DNA of 18,071 nt from Carex sylvatica (taxonomy: Eukaryota > Streptophyta > Magnoliopsida > Poales > Cyperaceae), in NCBI GenBank assembly GCA_964058845.1, contig CAXKVR010000675.1, positions 1 to 18,071 on the forward strand. Direction: 5' to 3'. The position numbers and the translations under genes are program-made. Shown here piece after piece: positions 8,177 to 16,182 of this stretch. Every line of letters begins with the position of its first letter. Positions within the stretch are counted from its first letter, which is position 1. Under the pieces are notes generated by a model. The model saw only the letters and a program-made list of their open reading frames with translations. It had not been told where the DNA came from and made no database searches.

Positions 8177-11100
8177 GTTAGTACCTTGGATCTCCCTGCT
8201 GAGCATTATAAATTACTTTAATTATCTTTTCATAATTGTTTTACTGTTTTCCAATTGTAACTTTAGTAAAGAAGTTAGAGTCGAACTAGGGTGTTCTTAA
8301 GATCACCAAGTCCCTTTGTGAGCTTAATCCAAAAACCTATTGAATCAAACGATGCATCCAAACTGTTGAAACTGATTTACTTTACGAGTGATGCAATTAC
8401 ATGTCAAATTTATAAATTTTCAAATTAATTTAGCATAAAGTCAAGCGGTAAAAAAAAATGGTTTATAAGTTAATTTTAATGTGTTCATTTTTCATCATTT
8501 TCTGACCGCTTGACTTTATATTAAATTTAGTTTGAAAATTTATAAATTTGACATGTAAATTCATCATTCGTGAAATAGATCGGTTTCAACGGTTTGGATG
8601 TATCGCTTGAAACCAATTCGATGGGTTTTTGAGTTAAGCTCACAAAGAGGCTGGGTGAGCTTAAGAACACCCTAGTTTTACTCGAGAACTTATATTAGCT
8701 AAACTTTGCCATGTATAGACTATTTTCATTTGAAGTAATGATATCAGAGGCAAAGAGATTTCAAATTGTTGTATACTGCCAATGCTGATTGTGTACAAAA
8801 CTACGTCAAACAGGATTATATGACCCTAGGTCTTGGATAAATGAGAGGGACAATGTAGAATCAGTTCTGAACAAGTACCTTTCACACTGTGCTGCATACA
8901 AGGTGCATTGTACCTTTTTACCTTGTTTTCCATGATTTTTGTTTTTAAATTCTGTCCTCTAGTAGACGAAATTGCTTTCATTTCAACTCGTGTACAACTT
9001 TTTGTCCTCTTTTGTTTTCCTTTTGTTTACAGTTTCGAGCTGAGAAATTGGTCCACATGGCTGACGATATTGCTGAAGGAATTGTACAAGTCATTGCACA
9101 GCATGGAACCAAGAACCTTGTCATGAGATCAGCTGCAGATAGGTACTGACACGAAATCGTAGATATATACCTCTGTTAGTAAAGGGGATGAGTTAGGTAG
9201 TATTGAGATTGACCCATAAAATAATCTGGACTACAAATGTCGTCTAAAATTGCAGTGATATGATGAATCTTGCATCTGAGACAGGAAACAGAGTGATGCG
9301 AGAAGCAAATCTTTCATGCAAGCTTTGGTTTGTCTCGGACAGAAGCCTTATATTCACTAGGTATAATTAACCTTTAAATTAATTTCTTCTGTATTTTGAT
9401 TTGATAGTTGTAAATTGTTTGATTCAAATCAACATGCTCAAGATGATGCTTTACTGTGCAATTCAAATCAAAATGAGGATTTATGCATCAATCAAGCTTA
9501 TTTAAGGTTTAAACATACCTCCCACACCCTCCCCTTTCGTCTCAATAAAAATGAAAGGAAAAGTCCACCACCAGCACCCAAAAAGGAAACTCACAAGTTC
9601 ACCAGCTTGGATCTGGTGCTAGTTTCACCAAACATCTACATATTCTATATCATTCAGTATGGACAAATACACGGGCAGTATGGTATAATTTTTTGTTTTG
9701 TTAATCATTTAGTTCTTAGTATCTTTTCGATCTGCATCTGCTTTTTATACTCTTTTGCAGACTAAATTTGCTTTGATCTGAATTTTGAATGAGCTTTCTT
9801 ATAGGGAGATGAACTCACATAACTTGACACCAGCTCCAACATCTGAAGTGAGGTCCCATAGGAAAGGAGGAGCTGAGGCATCATCAAGCAGATCTACCAG
9901 ATCAAATAGTGAGTCCACTACTGAAGAGGTGATACTGCCATTTTTTATGTTGCATATTACTCATTGTTTAGAAAATGTCTGTTGATTCACTTGAGGTCTC
10001 ACCTTTGCAATCCAACTGTGGCAGTATTCTGAGACCATAAGAGGGAACCTTTTTATTTATATTTTCTGAAAATATAGACAGTAAAATGTTAAGAATAAGA
10101 TCACAAGCATGGTGCCTTTCTTGGGTTTCACACCAAGCATTGAACTACCTGAAATAAACCTGATCTTTCTGTATGTTTTTGTTATAAAATGTTCTCATTA
10201 AGATAAGTTTTTTGCTATTTTGATTGAGGTTTCCTTTCCTAGTGAGATATTGATGTAGATGCTTCTTTCATTTAGATGCTGCAGGAGGCAACCGTAAAAG
10301 CTGAAAAGTTTGAAAAGATAGCTGAAGACATTTTTGGGGCTCACAAGGAAATGGCCCACCTAGTAGTAATGACATCATGACTTTCGTCCTAATATTTCTA
10401 CTTTTAATTGTAAATTACTGCTTAATATAAGACTTGAACTTTACAGAACAAGCTAGCAAAGAATTTGCAGCAAAAAGAGCGAGAAATGAGAGAGCTTAAG
10501 GATATTTTAAAGAGGGAAAAGCAAGAAAAGGATCAATTAAGACGAGAAATTGAAGAGAAAAAGCATGATGAACTCCTACGCGAAACAATTGAACAAATCA
10601 TGGAAGAGAATGACCTCCTCAGAAGAAAGATTCAGGTGGCAAATGAGAGGAGGCTTGCATTGGAAAAACAAGTTTCTAATTTTGAACTCGTTATCAAGGA
10701 TTTGAAAGTTATTTCAGGAACAGGTGGGGACCGCATTGACTCTTTACAGGATGATTTATACAATCTGCAACAAGAAAAGGATAATTTGATGAGAAAAGTT
10801 GAAGAATTATGCATACAAAAAGAAAATATGCATTACGGCTCCTCCTCCACGGCAGTGAACTCTGAGTTTTCCTTGCAAGAACTGCGGCAAGGAACCCAGA
10901 ATTTTAACGAATCATTGAAGATCGGAGAAGGTGGATTTGGACCTGTTTACAAAGGTTCTCTTCGTCAAACCACAGTAGCAATTAAGTTGTTGCGTTCCGA
11001 AAGCATACAAGGCAAATCACAATTCCAACAAGAGGTAAATTTTATGTACAGAAATAGAAATTAAGAATCAGAGAGAACCTGAGTATGGCTGAATTAAGTT

Positions 11101-13771
11101 ATCCACTTAAGTGCAGAAAAATACATTGGATGTTATTCTAGGGTAGCATCTGCAATGGTGATCCTTGATATACCCTAATTATATATTAAATTATGAGTAG
11201 AACTAGGGTGTTCTTAAGCTCACCAAAGTGTTTGGTGAGCTTAACTTCAAAACCCATCAAATCGGTTTCAAATGACGAATCCGAACCGTTGGAACCCGCC
11301 TACCTTATGGGTGATGCGTCTACATGTGAAAATTTTAAACCTTCGAATTAATTTAGTATAAAGTCAATCGGTCAAAATTACAAGGTTAATAAATTAATTT
11401 TAGTGCATTCATTTTTTTAACGTTTTTTGACCGCTTGACTTTATATTAAATTAATTCGAATGTTTAAAATTTTCACATGTAGATGCATCATTCGTAAGGT
11501 GGCGGATTTCAACAGTTTGGATTCGTCATTTGAAATTAATTTGATGGATGGGTTTTGGAGTTCAGCTCACCAAACACCTTGGTGAGCTTAAGAACACCCT
11601 AGTTCTACTCTTAAATTATAACCTTGTTAAATTAATTAAAATATTTTAAAGATTTTTTCCTTAATTATTTACAGATTACCATCCTCACTAAAGTGAGGCA
11701 CCCAAACCTAGTTACCCTCATGGGAGCCTGCTCAGAAGTATCGGCCCTTGTATATGAGTACTTATCTAATGGCAGCCTTGAGGACCGTCTGACCTGTGCC
11801 AACAACACCCCACCTTTGACATGGCAGGCCCGCACCCGCATCATCGGTGAGATCTGCCTCGCTCTCATTTTCCTCCACTCAAACAAGCCCCAACTAGTAG
11901 TCCATGGAGATCTCAAGCCCGAAAACATTCTCCTTGACACCAATTTGGTGAGTAAACTCAGCGACTTTGGCATTTCTCGCCTCCTGAAACAACCGGATAC
12001 CAATGCCACGGCTTTCTTCCAGACAATGAATCCAGCTGGAACATTTTCATACATGGACCCTGAGTATTTATCAACTGGGATTCTGACACCAAAATCAGAC
12101 ATTTATTCTTTGGGCATCATTATCCTTCGTCTTCTAACAGGAAAGCCTCCAATGAATATTGCCAGACAAGTTGAAAATGCTATGAGAAACGGGATCCTTT
12201 TGTCAGTAATTGATGAGTCAGCTGGGACATGGCCCTTTGAGCAAGCTAAGGAGTTGGCAAAGATAGCCCTAAGATGTGCAGAGTTGTCTAGAAGCGTGCG
12301 GCCTGATCTTGTTAATGAGGTGTGGGCAGTGGTAGAACCCTTAATGAAGTCTGCTTCTACTTACATGGAACCACAGAGTCGTGGATCTGAGCTTGGAGCG
12401 TACCATCACACTTCATCTGTCCAATAAATCAGGTAATAGTTTTGAAATATATAATTGGCACCCAATCACAATAGTATGTGTATACCATAATTATTATGTT
12501 TTTTTTTTTTAGAAGCTCGTTAGGTGTTTAATGAAGAAATAAGAGTTTGTTTAACCTAATTTATATTACCACAACTTTGATGCCCTATCATGACCACAAC
12601 TCATATTTGCATTAATAATTCAAAATTTAAATTCCAAACAAGAAACTTGAAAGACGGATCTATTGTGATCATTTTGCTGCATTGATTTTTCCACGTGTTC
12701 ATTTTGTGCAAAATGAACTCAAAAATATTTTCAACTTGAATGCATTACTCTTAAGAATTTTCAACTTGAATGCATTACTCTTAAGAAATTACAAGTTCAA
12801 AGGTTCACATTTGCATTTGAAATTTAAATTTTGATTAATTAATGAAAAAAAAATGTTGTGGGCATGATGGAGCTCCAAAAGTTGATGTTCTTGGATCCCT
12901 CCTCAACTTATATATGGGAAGCGGTATGTTGACTGTCATATCAATTATCTAACCACAACAACCTTAAAAGGATTATCACGATATGTAAGGTAAAATTGTA
13001 GTGATGTTTTCTATAATTTTAGATATGTTGTGTATAAATTTGAACAAAGAGTTCGCTATGGCTTTGCTTTGGGTGCAACAGTTCTTCCTTTTTTTTTTCC
13101 CTGAAAAACAAATTTAATTCAGGTTGGGATTCATTTGGTCATATTCATTGTTTTTTTTTCCTGTAAAACAAATTTAATTAAGTTTGGGATTCATTTGGTC
13201 ATATTTGCACGTCAATAAATCTAAACCATTAATTTTTCAAACCACCTAGGATTTTCCAATGACTTTTCAAATTGCACCATATTTGATACCCGATTACCTG
13301 AATTATATAAAAATATATACTCTGTACTCTTTTTCCATTTTGATAAACATTTGATCGATTGTTGCGGTTATCAAATAAGTTTATTGTCGATATAAACCAT
13401 CCCGAGCAGCTTTTGTTTTTTAGTGTCAACAATTCTCTAAACCATCGACCCAGTAAATTCCAGTTCATTCACTAAACCACATCCCTCCCCCTCTCCAGTT
13501 TGTAGTTTTTCTGATCTCAACAGCTTTTACTTAAAATATAGAATTTGTAATTAAATCTAATTTGTTACTTTGGTTTCAGGAAGTGATGCAGAATCCCTGT
13601 ATTGCAGCAGACGGATTCACATATGAATCAGATGCAATAAGACAGTGGCTCACTGGAGGGCACAACACATCTCCAATGACCAACTTGACCCTTCCACATC
13701 GTAATCTGATTCAAAATCATGTGCTTCGATCTGCCATTCAGGAATGGCTTCAGCAGCACCCACAATATTAA
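8023..13771 (+). CDS. PUB33-like: PUB33-type U-box receptor-like cytoplasmic kinase (nine coding exons; frame broken just before the U-box)
   Basis: Predicted exons are 8023-8176, 8814-8902, 9033-9142, 9256-9360, 9805-9928, 10285-10362, 10447-11034, 11675-12432 and 13580-13771, all with GT..AG introns and compatible phases. Domain order is a USP-like N-terminus (residues about 8-158), a charged coiled coil (about 195-350), a protein kinase (about 375-640) and a C-terminal U-box. This is the architecture of Arabidopsis PUB32/PUB33, predicted E3 ubiquitin ligases linked to a cytoplasmic kinase. Kinase landmarks are the glycine loop GEGGFG (about 380), VAIK Lys (about 400), HGDLKPEN (Asp about 495) and DFG (Asp about 513). 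HGD in place of HRD makes it a non-RD kinase. The kinase frame ends at TAA 12425-12427 after 666 residues. The U-box start FICPI is encoded one base out of frame across 12403-12432 and continues in phase into exon 9. This is either a real frameshift, leaving a USP-kinase without ligase domain, or a sequence error. The start was chosen as an ATG in good plant context (TTTTGATGGC) right after the leader intron. Foldback transposons sit in introns 1 and 7. Confidence 0.85.
8278..8683. mobile_element. MULE-type foldback element, copy 1 (406 bp, in intron 1)
   Basis: The left end reads GAGTCGAACTAGGGTGTTCT. The right end, reverse-complemented, reads GAGTAAAACTAGGGTGTTCT. The two arms stay complementary for most of the element (for example ATAAAGTCAAGCGGT against ACCGCTTGACTTTAT), so it can fold into a hairpin with arms near 190 bp. 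Flanks AAGAAGTTA (8269-8277) and GAGAACTTA (8684-8692) match at 7 of 9 positions, a decayed 9-bp target duplication. There is no coding capacity. It is the most diverged of the three family members, hence probably the oldest. Confidence 0.85.
8814..8902 (+). CDS. PUB33-like: U-box kinase exon 2 (USP-like domain)
   Basis: It begins after GTCAAACAG and ends TACAAG|GTGCAT. With one base from exon 1 it reads GLYDPRSWINERDNVESVLNKY and onward, the helix following the second strand of the USP-like fold. It restores phase 0 at its end. The preceding intron of about 640 bp is lengthened by the foldback element. Confidence 0.8.
9033..9142 (+). CDS. PUB33-like: U-box kinase exon 3 (USP-like domain)
   Basis: It starts after TTTGTTTACAG and ends GCAGATAG|GTACTG. 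It encodes FRAEKLVHMADDIAEGIVQV and continues through IAQHGTKNLVM. The pattern 'x-x-EKL...D.I..GI.Q.I..HG...LVMG/R.AAD' is characteristic of the second half of the USP-like domain in PUB32/33-type proteins. It ends in phase 2. Confidence 0.85.
9256..9360 (+). CDS. PUB33-like: U-box kinase exon 4 (end of USP-like domain)
   Basis: It begins after AAAATTGCAG and ends TTCACTAG|GTATAA. It encodes SDMMNLASETGNRVMREANL and then SCKLWFVSDRSLIFTR. The W-F/I-V-x-x-x-x-L-I-x-T-R-E tail is typical for the end of this domain, and the final Glu comes from exon 5. Phase 2 at both junctions fits the neighbours. Confidence 0.85.
9361..9804 (+). other. Intron 4 of the U-box kinase gene
   Basis: A 444-bp intron (GTATAA...TTCTTATAG) with no transposon that I recognise. 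A chance plus-strand frame at 9415-9765 lies inside it and has no family signature. Confidence 0.75.
9805..9928 (+). CDS. PUB33-like: U-box kinase exon 5 (serine-rich linker)
   Basis: It begins after TTTCTTATAG and ends GAAGAG|GTGATA. It encodes REMNSHNLTPAPTSEVRSHR and then a Ser/Arg/Thr-rich linker (ASSSRSTRSNSESTTEE) between the USP-like domain and the coiled coil. Such low-complexity linkers are normal here and are candidate phosphorylation regions. It ends in phase 0. Confidence 0.75.
10285..10362 (+). CDS. PUB33-like: U-box kinase exon 6 (start of coiled coil)
   Basis: It encodes EATVKAEKFEKIAEDIFGAH and a few more residues. Two in-frame acceptors exist: CTGCAG ending at 10284 (used here) and TTTCATTTAG ending at 10275, which would add Met-Leu-Gln. 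Two in-frame donors exist, CTA|GTAGTA at 10362 and GTA|GTAATG at 10365, adding or omitting one Val. All choices keep the frame, so short splice variants are possible. Confidence 0.65.
10447..11034 (+). CDS. PUB33-like: U-box kinase exon 7 (coiled coil and kinase glycine loop)
   Basis: It begins after GAACTTTACAG and ends CAAGAG|GTAAAT. The first 130 residues are highly charged heptad-like sequence (KEREMRELKDILKREKQEKD and following), the coiled coil of the family. The linker FSLQELRQGTQNFNESLKIG follows, then glycine loop GEGGFGPVYKG and VAIKLLRSES, with the ATP-binding Lys in VAIK. This matches the N-lobe start seen in plant receptor-like cytoplasmic kinases. Both ends are phase 0. Confidence 0.92.
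11195..11610. mobile_element. MULE-type foldback element, copy 2 (416 bp, in intron 7)
   Basis: It is flanked by a perfect 9-bp target duplication, TTAAATTAT, at 11186-11194 and 11611-11619. Both ends begin GAGTAGAACTAGGGTGTTCT when read inwards, and the terminal 30 bases are identical. The arms then remain complementary at most positions for about 190 bp around a short AT-rich centre near 11375-11415. There is no open reading frame. It takes up about two thirds of intron 7. Confidence 0.93.
11675..12432 (+). CDS. PUB33-like: U-box kinase exon 8 (kinase domain; frame breaks near its end)
   Basis: It begins after ATTATTTACAG with ITILTKVRHPNLVTLMGAC. The catalytic loop reads VVHGDLKPENILLD, the activation segment starts SDFGISR, and the P+1 region reads TFSYMDPEYL. 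The C-lobe includes SDIYSLGIIILRLLTGKPP and ends RPDLVNEVWAVVEPL. The kinase frame stops at TAA 12425-12427. The last 30 bases before the donor CAG|GTAATAG read SHFICPINQ one base out of frame, exactly the expected U-box start. A single missing base near 12395-12402 would reconcile both frames. Confidence 0.9.
12727..12786. repeat. 30-bp tandem duplication in intron 8
   Basis: TTTTCAACTTGAATGCATTA followed by CTCTTAAGAA occurs twice in immediate succession, almost identical. It is a recent local duplication without evident function. Confidence 0.9.
13087..13206. repeat. 60-bp tandem duplication in intron 8
   Basis: Two adjacent 60-bp units share a T-run, CCTG(A/T)AAAACAAATTTAATT and GGGATTCATTTGGTCATATT. 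They differ at several positions, so this duplication is older than the 30-bp one upstream. Confidence 0.88.
13580..13771 (+). CDS. PUB33-like: U-box kinase exon 9 (U-box E3 ligase domain)
   Basis: It begins after TTGGTTTCAG and encodes EVMQNPCIAADGFTYESDAI and then RQWLTGGHNTSPMTN...LIQNHVLRSAIQEWL, ending at TAA 13769-13771. These are the hallmark U-box residues that recruit the ubiquitin-conjugating enzyme. With FICPI from the end of exon 8 the domain would be complete, so the fold itself is intact. Exon 9 is in phase only with the shifted frame of exon 8, not with the kinase frame. Confidence 0.92.
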   Translation, partial: EVMQNPCIAADGFTYESDAIRQWLTGGHNTSPMTNLTLPHRNLIQNHVLRSAIQEWLQQHPQY

Positions 13772-14193
13772 TCTTTGATACGGTTCAAGTTGTACTGAAG
13801 TTTGTTAAGACTTGGTGCGCACGCTTGCTATTTCTTTCCCTCTATCTGGTTTTGAAGTAATGTTTGAGTGACTGTATTGATAAACCAAGCCAAGTTATTA
13901 AATATTTTTCTATCTTTCGGTAGTCAAATTTTCTCGTTCAACATTAGTAGCAAACAGTAAAATTTAGTTAATATTTTCTATTAAGTTCAACTATATTGTA
14001 ATCATATCCAAATATTTTTTAAGTTATTGTTTTGACTTTAAATATTTAACTTTATAATTTAACAATCTTCATAAATAAAATTTCTTATAAGCTCAAATAT
14101 AATGGTATTATGTATATTAAATATGCTGAGATTTTGTGTAGGAGATTAGTACTTACTAAACAATTTATAATTTTTTAGTTGGAATTATTATAA
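13772..14193 (+). other. 3'UTR and downstream spacer of the U-box kinase gene
   Basis: AT-rich and non-coding. The 3' end of the transcript probably falls within the first 100-200 bases. AATAAA-like signals are weak nearby (ATTAAATA near 13897), with a clear AATAAAA only near 14075. Nothing else is recognised. Confidence 0.45.
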
Positions 14194-14612
14194 GAGTAGA
14201 ACTAGGGTGTTCTTAGGTTCACAAAGTCCTCGGTGAACTCAAGTCTAAAACCTGTCAAATCGACTTTAAATGACGAATCCGAACTATTGAAATATGTCTA
14301 TCTTATGAGTGATGCGTGATGCGTCTACATATGAAAATTTTAAACATTCAAATTAATTTAGTATAAAGTCAAGCGGTTAAAATTAAAAGGTTAATAAATT
14401 AATTTTAATGCATTCATTTTTGAACGTTTTTTGACCGGTTGACTTTATACTAAATTAATTTTAAATATTTAAAATTTTCAAAATGTAGACGCACCACTCG
14501 TAAGGTAGATGAATTTCAACAGTTCAAATTCATAATTTAAAGCCAATTTGATGGATTTTAGACTTGATCTCACCAAAAAAATTGATGAACTTAAGAATAC
14601 CTAGTTCTACTC
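14194..14612. mobile_element. MULE-type foldback element, copy 3 (419 bp, downstream of the gene)
   Basis: It is flanked by a perfect 9-bp target duplication, TTATTATAA, at 14185-14193 and 14613-14621. Both ends carry the GAGTAGAACTAGG terminus, and the arms are complementary over most of their length. It is closest in sequence to copy 2 and carries a small internal duplication, GTGATGCGTGATGCGT, near 14310-14326. There is no coding capacity. Confidence 0.92.
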
Positions 14613-14621
14613 TTATTATAA

Positions 14622-15199
14622 TACTCCTTTCTACAGCATTAAAGCATTACTTAAATTGCAGGTTATCTGTGCCTTCACTCACATGAACATAGTTTCTTGT
14701 ATCAAAATCATCAAACAAGTTTAATACGGTCATTTTTATTAATGCCCTAAAAAAAAAAAAAATTAACAATATCTCTGTGAACTGTTTTTTTTTTTATTAA
14801 TACTCTGACCACCAGGCTCACGGGCGGCCCATATTTTGAAGGAAACTCCCCCCCCCCCCTCCCAACGGGCGGTCCACTATGGATCTATTATCCCACCCGT
14901 TAACCCCTCCCTCTTCTCTGCCTTATTCCGAACCAAAAAAAAAAAAGCTGCGCCCAGCCGTCCATCTCCTGTAACGACAGGTGTTATTTTGTAAATTCTT
15001 TTTAATTATTACTAATTAGTCAATTACTGTAAGATTACTATAGTATTACTATAGTTTTACTGTATAATTACTTTAGTATTACTGTAGCAACAAGTATTTT
15101 TTTTTAATTAGCCATTTACTATTGTGCTCGTTATAATTACTGTATAATTACTATAATACTTATAAAATTATTTTTTAAATATAGTTTGTTAAGAAAAAT
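14622..15199 (+). other. Spacer and presumed leader of the MULE transposase relic
   Basis: No gene is seen. It contains a run of 12 C at 14848-14859, flanked by two CGGGCGG(C/T)CCA words at 14821 and 14865, then an AT-rich stretch with repeated ATTACTRTA words before the transposase ATG. The C-run area and the mirrored G-run at 15409-15429 are the only GC-rich islands nearby. A terminal inverted repeat for the element could not be found. Confidence 0.45.
15022..15168. repeat. Degenerate ATTACTRTA repeat array
   Basis: The word (T)ATTACT(A/G)TA recurs about eight times, for example in GATTACTATAGTATTACTAT, TTTTACTGTATAATTACT and TATTACTGTAGC. The spacing is irregular, 10-14 bp in the dense part. 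It lies just upstream of the transposase start and could be subterminal or promoter repeats of the element. Confidence 0.6.
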
Positions 15200-15408
15200 A
15201 TGTTAGTTGCACTGTATGTGGATGACAAGCTACAAAAGGGTGTAGATAGCGTGTATTATACGAAAGACGCGGCATTTGGCTTCAAGGTTAATGAAAATAC
15301 CACATTTCAGGAACTCAAGCAGCTAATATACGAAAAGACTGTTGTAAACCTCAACAGGTATGAAATAGAATTCGCTACACAGATTGACAACTCACAAAGG
15401 AGTGGGGC

Positions 15409-15429
15409 GGGGGGGGGGGGGGGGGGGGG
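15409..15429. repeat. Poly(G) homopolymer, 21 bases, inside the transposase frame
   Basis: An uninterrupted run of 21 G encodes poly-Gly in the frame that is open on both sides. Such runs slip easily in replication and sequencing, so its exact length is uncertain. Confidence 0.85.
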
Positions 15430-15568
15430 TAGACCTTACTTTGTGAGGTTTCCAATAGCATATGCGAATTTGTGGAGAGTTGTGTACACTCAATTTGAGT
15501 CTAGTGGGGTCTCCGTAATTGACATATATTCAAAGAGGGTTCCCCGGGCTAGGTTTGGACCTTCCGGT

Positions 15569-15730
15569 TATGACAACCAGGGGTACCACCACCACTCCCT
15601 TTATGACAACCAGGGGTACCACCACCACTCCCCTTATGACAACCATTGGTACCACCACTACTCCCCTTATGACAACCAGAGGTACCACAGCCCTGGTTAT
15701 GACAACTTCGGGGTACCACAACTCTCCTGA
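15569..15730 (+). repeat. 33-bp tandem repeat encoding an 11-residue His/Tyr motif, five units
   Basis: Units start at 15569, 15602, 15635, 15668 and 15698. Each reads TATGACAACCAGGGGTACCA and on (consensus), encoding YDNQGYHHHSP with variants such as YDNHWYHHYSP. The fourth unit is 30 bp, and the fifth carries a one-base insertion that breaks the frame. Confidence 0.92.
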
Positions 15731-15743
15731 AAATACTGAATAG

Positions 15744-16175
15744 TTACCACCACCACCACCACCCAGACAGACACCCATAATCCCTAGATTTCCAACTATA
15801 CCAGAGCCAAGATCGGTACCCGTTAATCGAACTGATATTGATATTAATATTGATGCTATTAATGCCATACCAGAAAGGGAAATGAAAACGGGGGATAAAT
15901 ACGAAGGGATTTGGGAATCTGATAACTTATCAGATGGCGATGCAAATGTACTATGTTTATCCAGGAAAGAAAAATTTCAGATTAGAGGTCGGAAAAATAA
16001 GCATCTGGTCGCCACATTCAATGATACCACAGCTTTTGAAGAGGCAGACATTAGATATTTTGGCCCTCGTGTTGTATACAATGACGAACTTGCCCCATGG
16101 CAACTTTATACCAACATAGATGAATTTATAAAAAAAAATCTACGAGACTCATGTTCACGGCAACTAGGAATGTAA
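15744..16175 (+). pseudogene. MULE transposase relic, Pro-rich linker and second segment
   Basis: After the TAG at 15741-15743 the frame reads LPPPPPPPRQTPIIPRFPTI, then VNRTDIDINIDAINA. A region containing WQLYTNIDEFIKKNLRDSCS follows and stops at 16173-16175. It sits where plant MuDR proteins have an acidic linker before the zinc-finger region. An 8-A run near 16131 is a likely frameshift site, since a neighbouring frame (FTATRNVKYTK) then continues towards the next segment. Confidence 0.6.
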
Positions 16176-16182
16176 AATACAC

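Larger units (their letters stand above)
12433..13579 (+). other. Intron 8 of the U-box kinase gene (1147 bp)
   Basis: It runs GTAATAG...TTGGTTTCAG and carries no gene. It holds two tandem duplications (30-bp units at 12727-12786 and 60-bp units at 13087-13206) and AT-rich filler. Its position between the Gln after FICPI and Glu-Val-Met is what I remember for the U-box intron in the PUB33 group. Confidence 0.7.
15200..15730 (+). pseudogene. MULE transposase relic, N-terminal segment with Gly run and HY-rich repeat
   Basis: An open frame of 176 residues. It starts MLVALYVDDKLQKGVD with VNENTTFQELKQLIYEKTVV, the strand-helix pattern of the N-terminal region of plant MuDR transposases. A 21-G run encodes seven Gly, then YFVRFPIAYANLWRVVYTQF resumes the domain. 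The C-terminal third is the 11-residue YDNQGYHHHSP repeat. One extra G in the last repeat unit (around 15709-15713) throws the frame, and TGA follows at 15728-15730. Confidence 0.7.

Noticed and set aside
9415..9765. Plus-strand frame of 116 residues
   Set aside because: It lies entirely within intron 4 of the U-box kinase gene. The flanking exons join in perfect phase without it, and it resembles nothing known.
11665..12102. Minus-strand frame of 145 residues
   Set aside because: It is the antisense shadow of the conserved kinase exon.
15530..15868. Minus-strand Val/Gly-rich frame of 112 residues
   Set aside because: It is the antisense reading of the 33-bp tandem repeat and the CCA-rich linker in the transposase relic.
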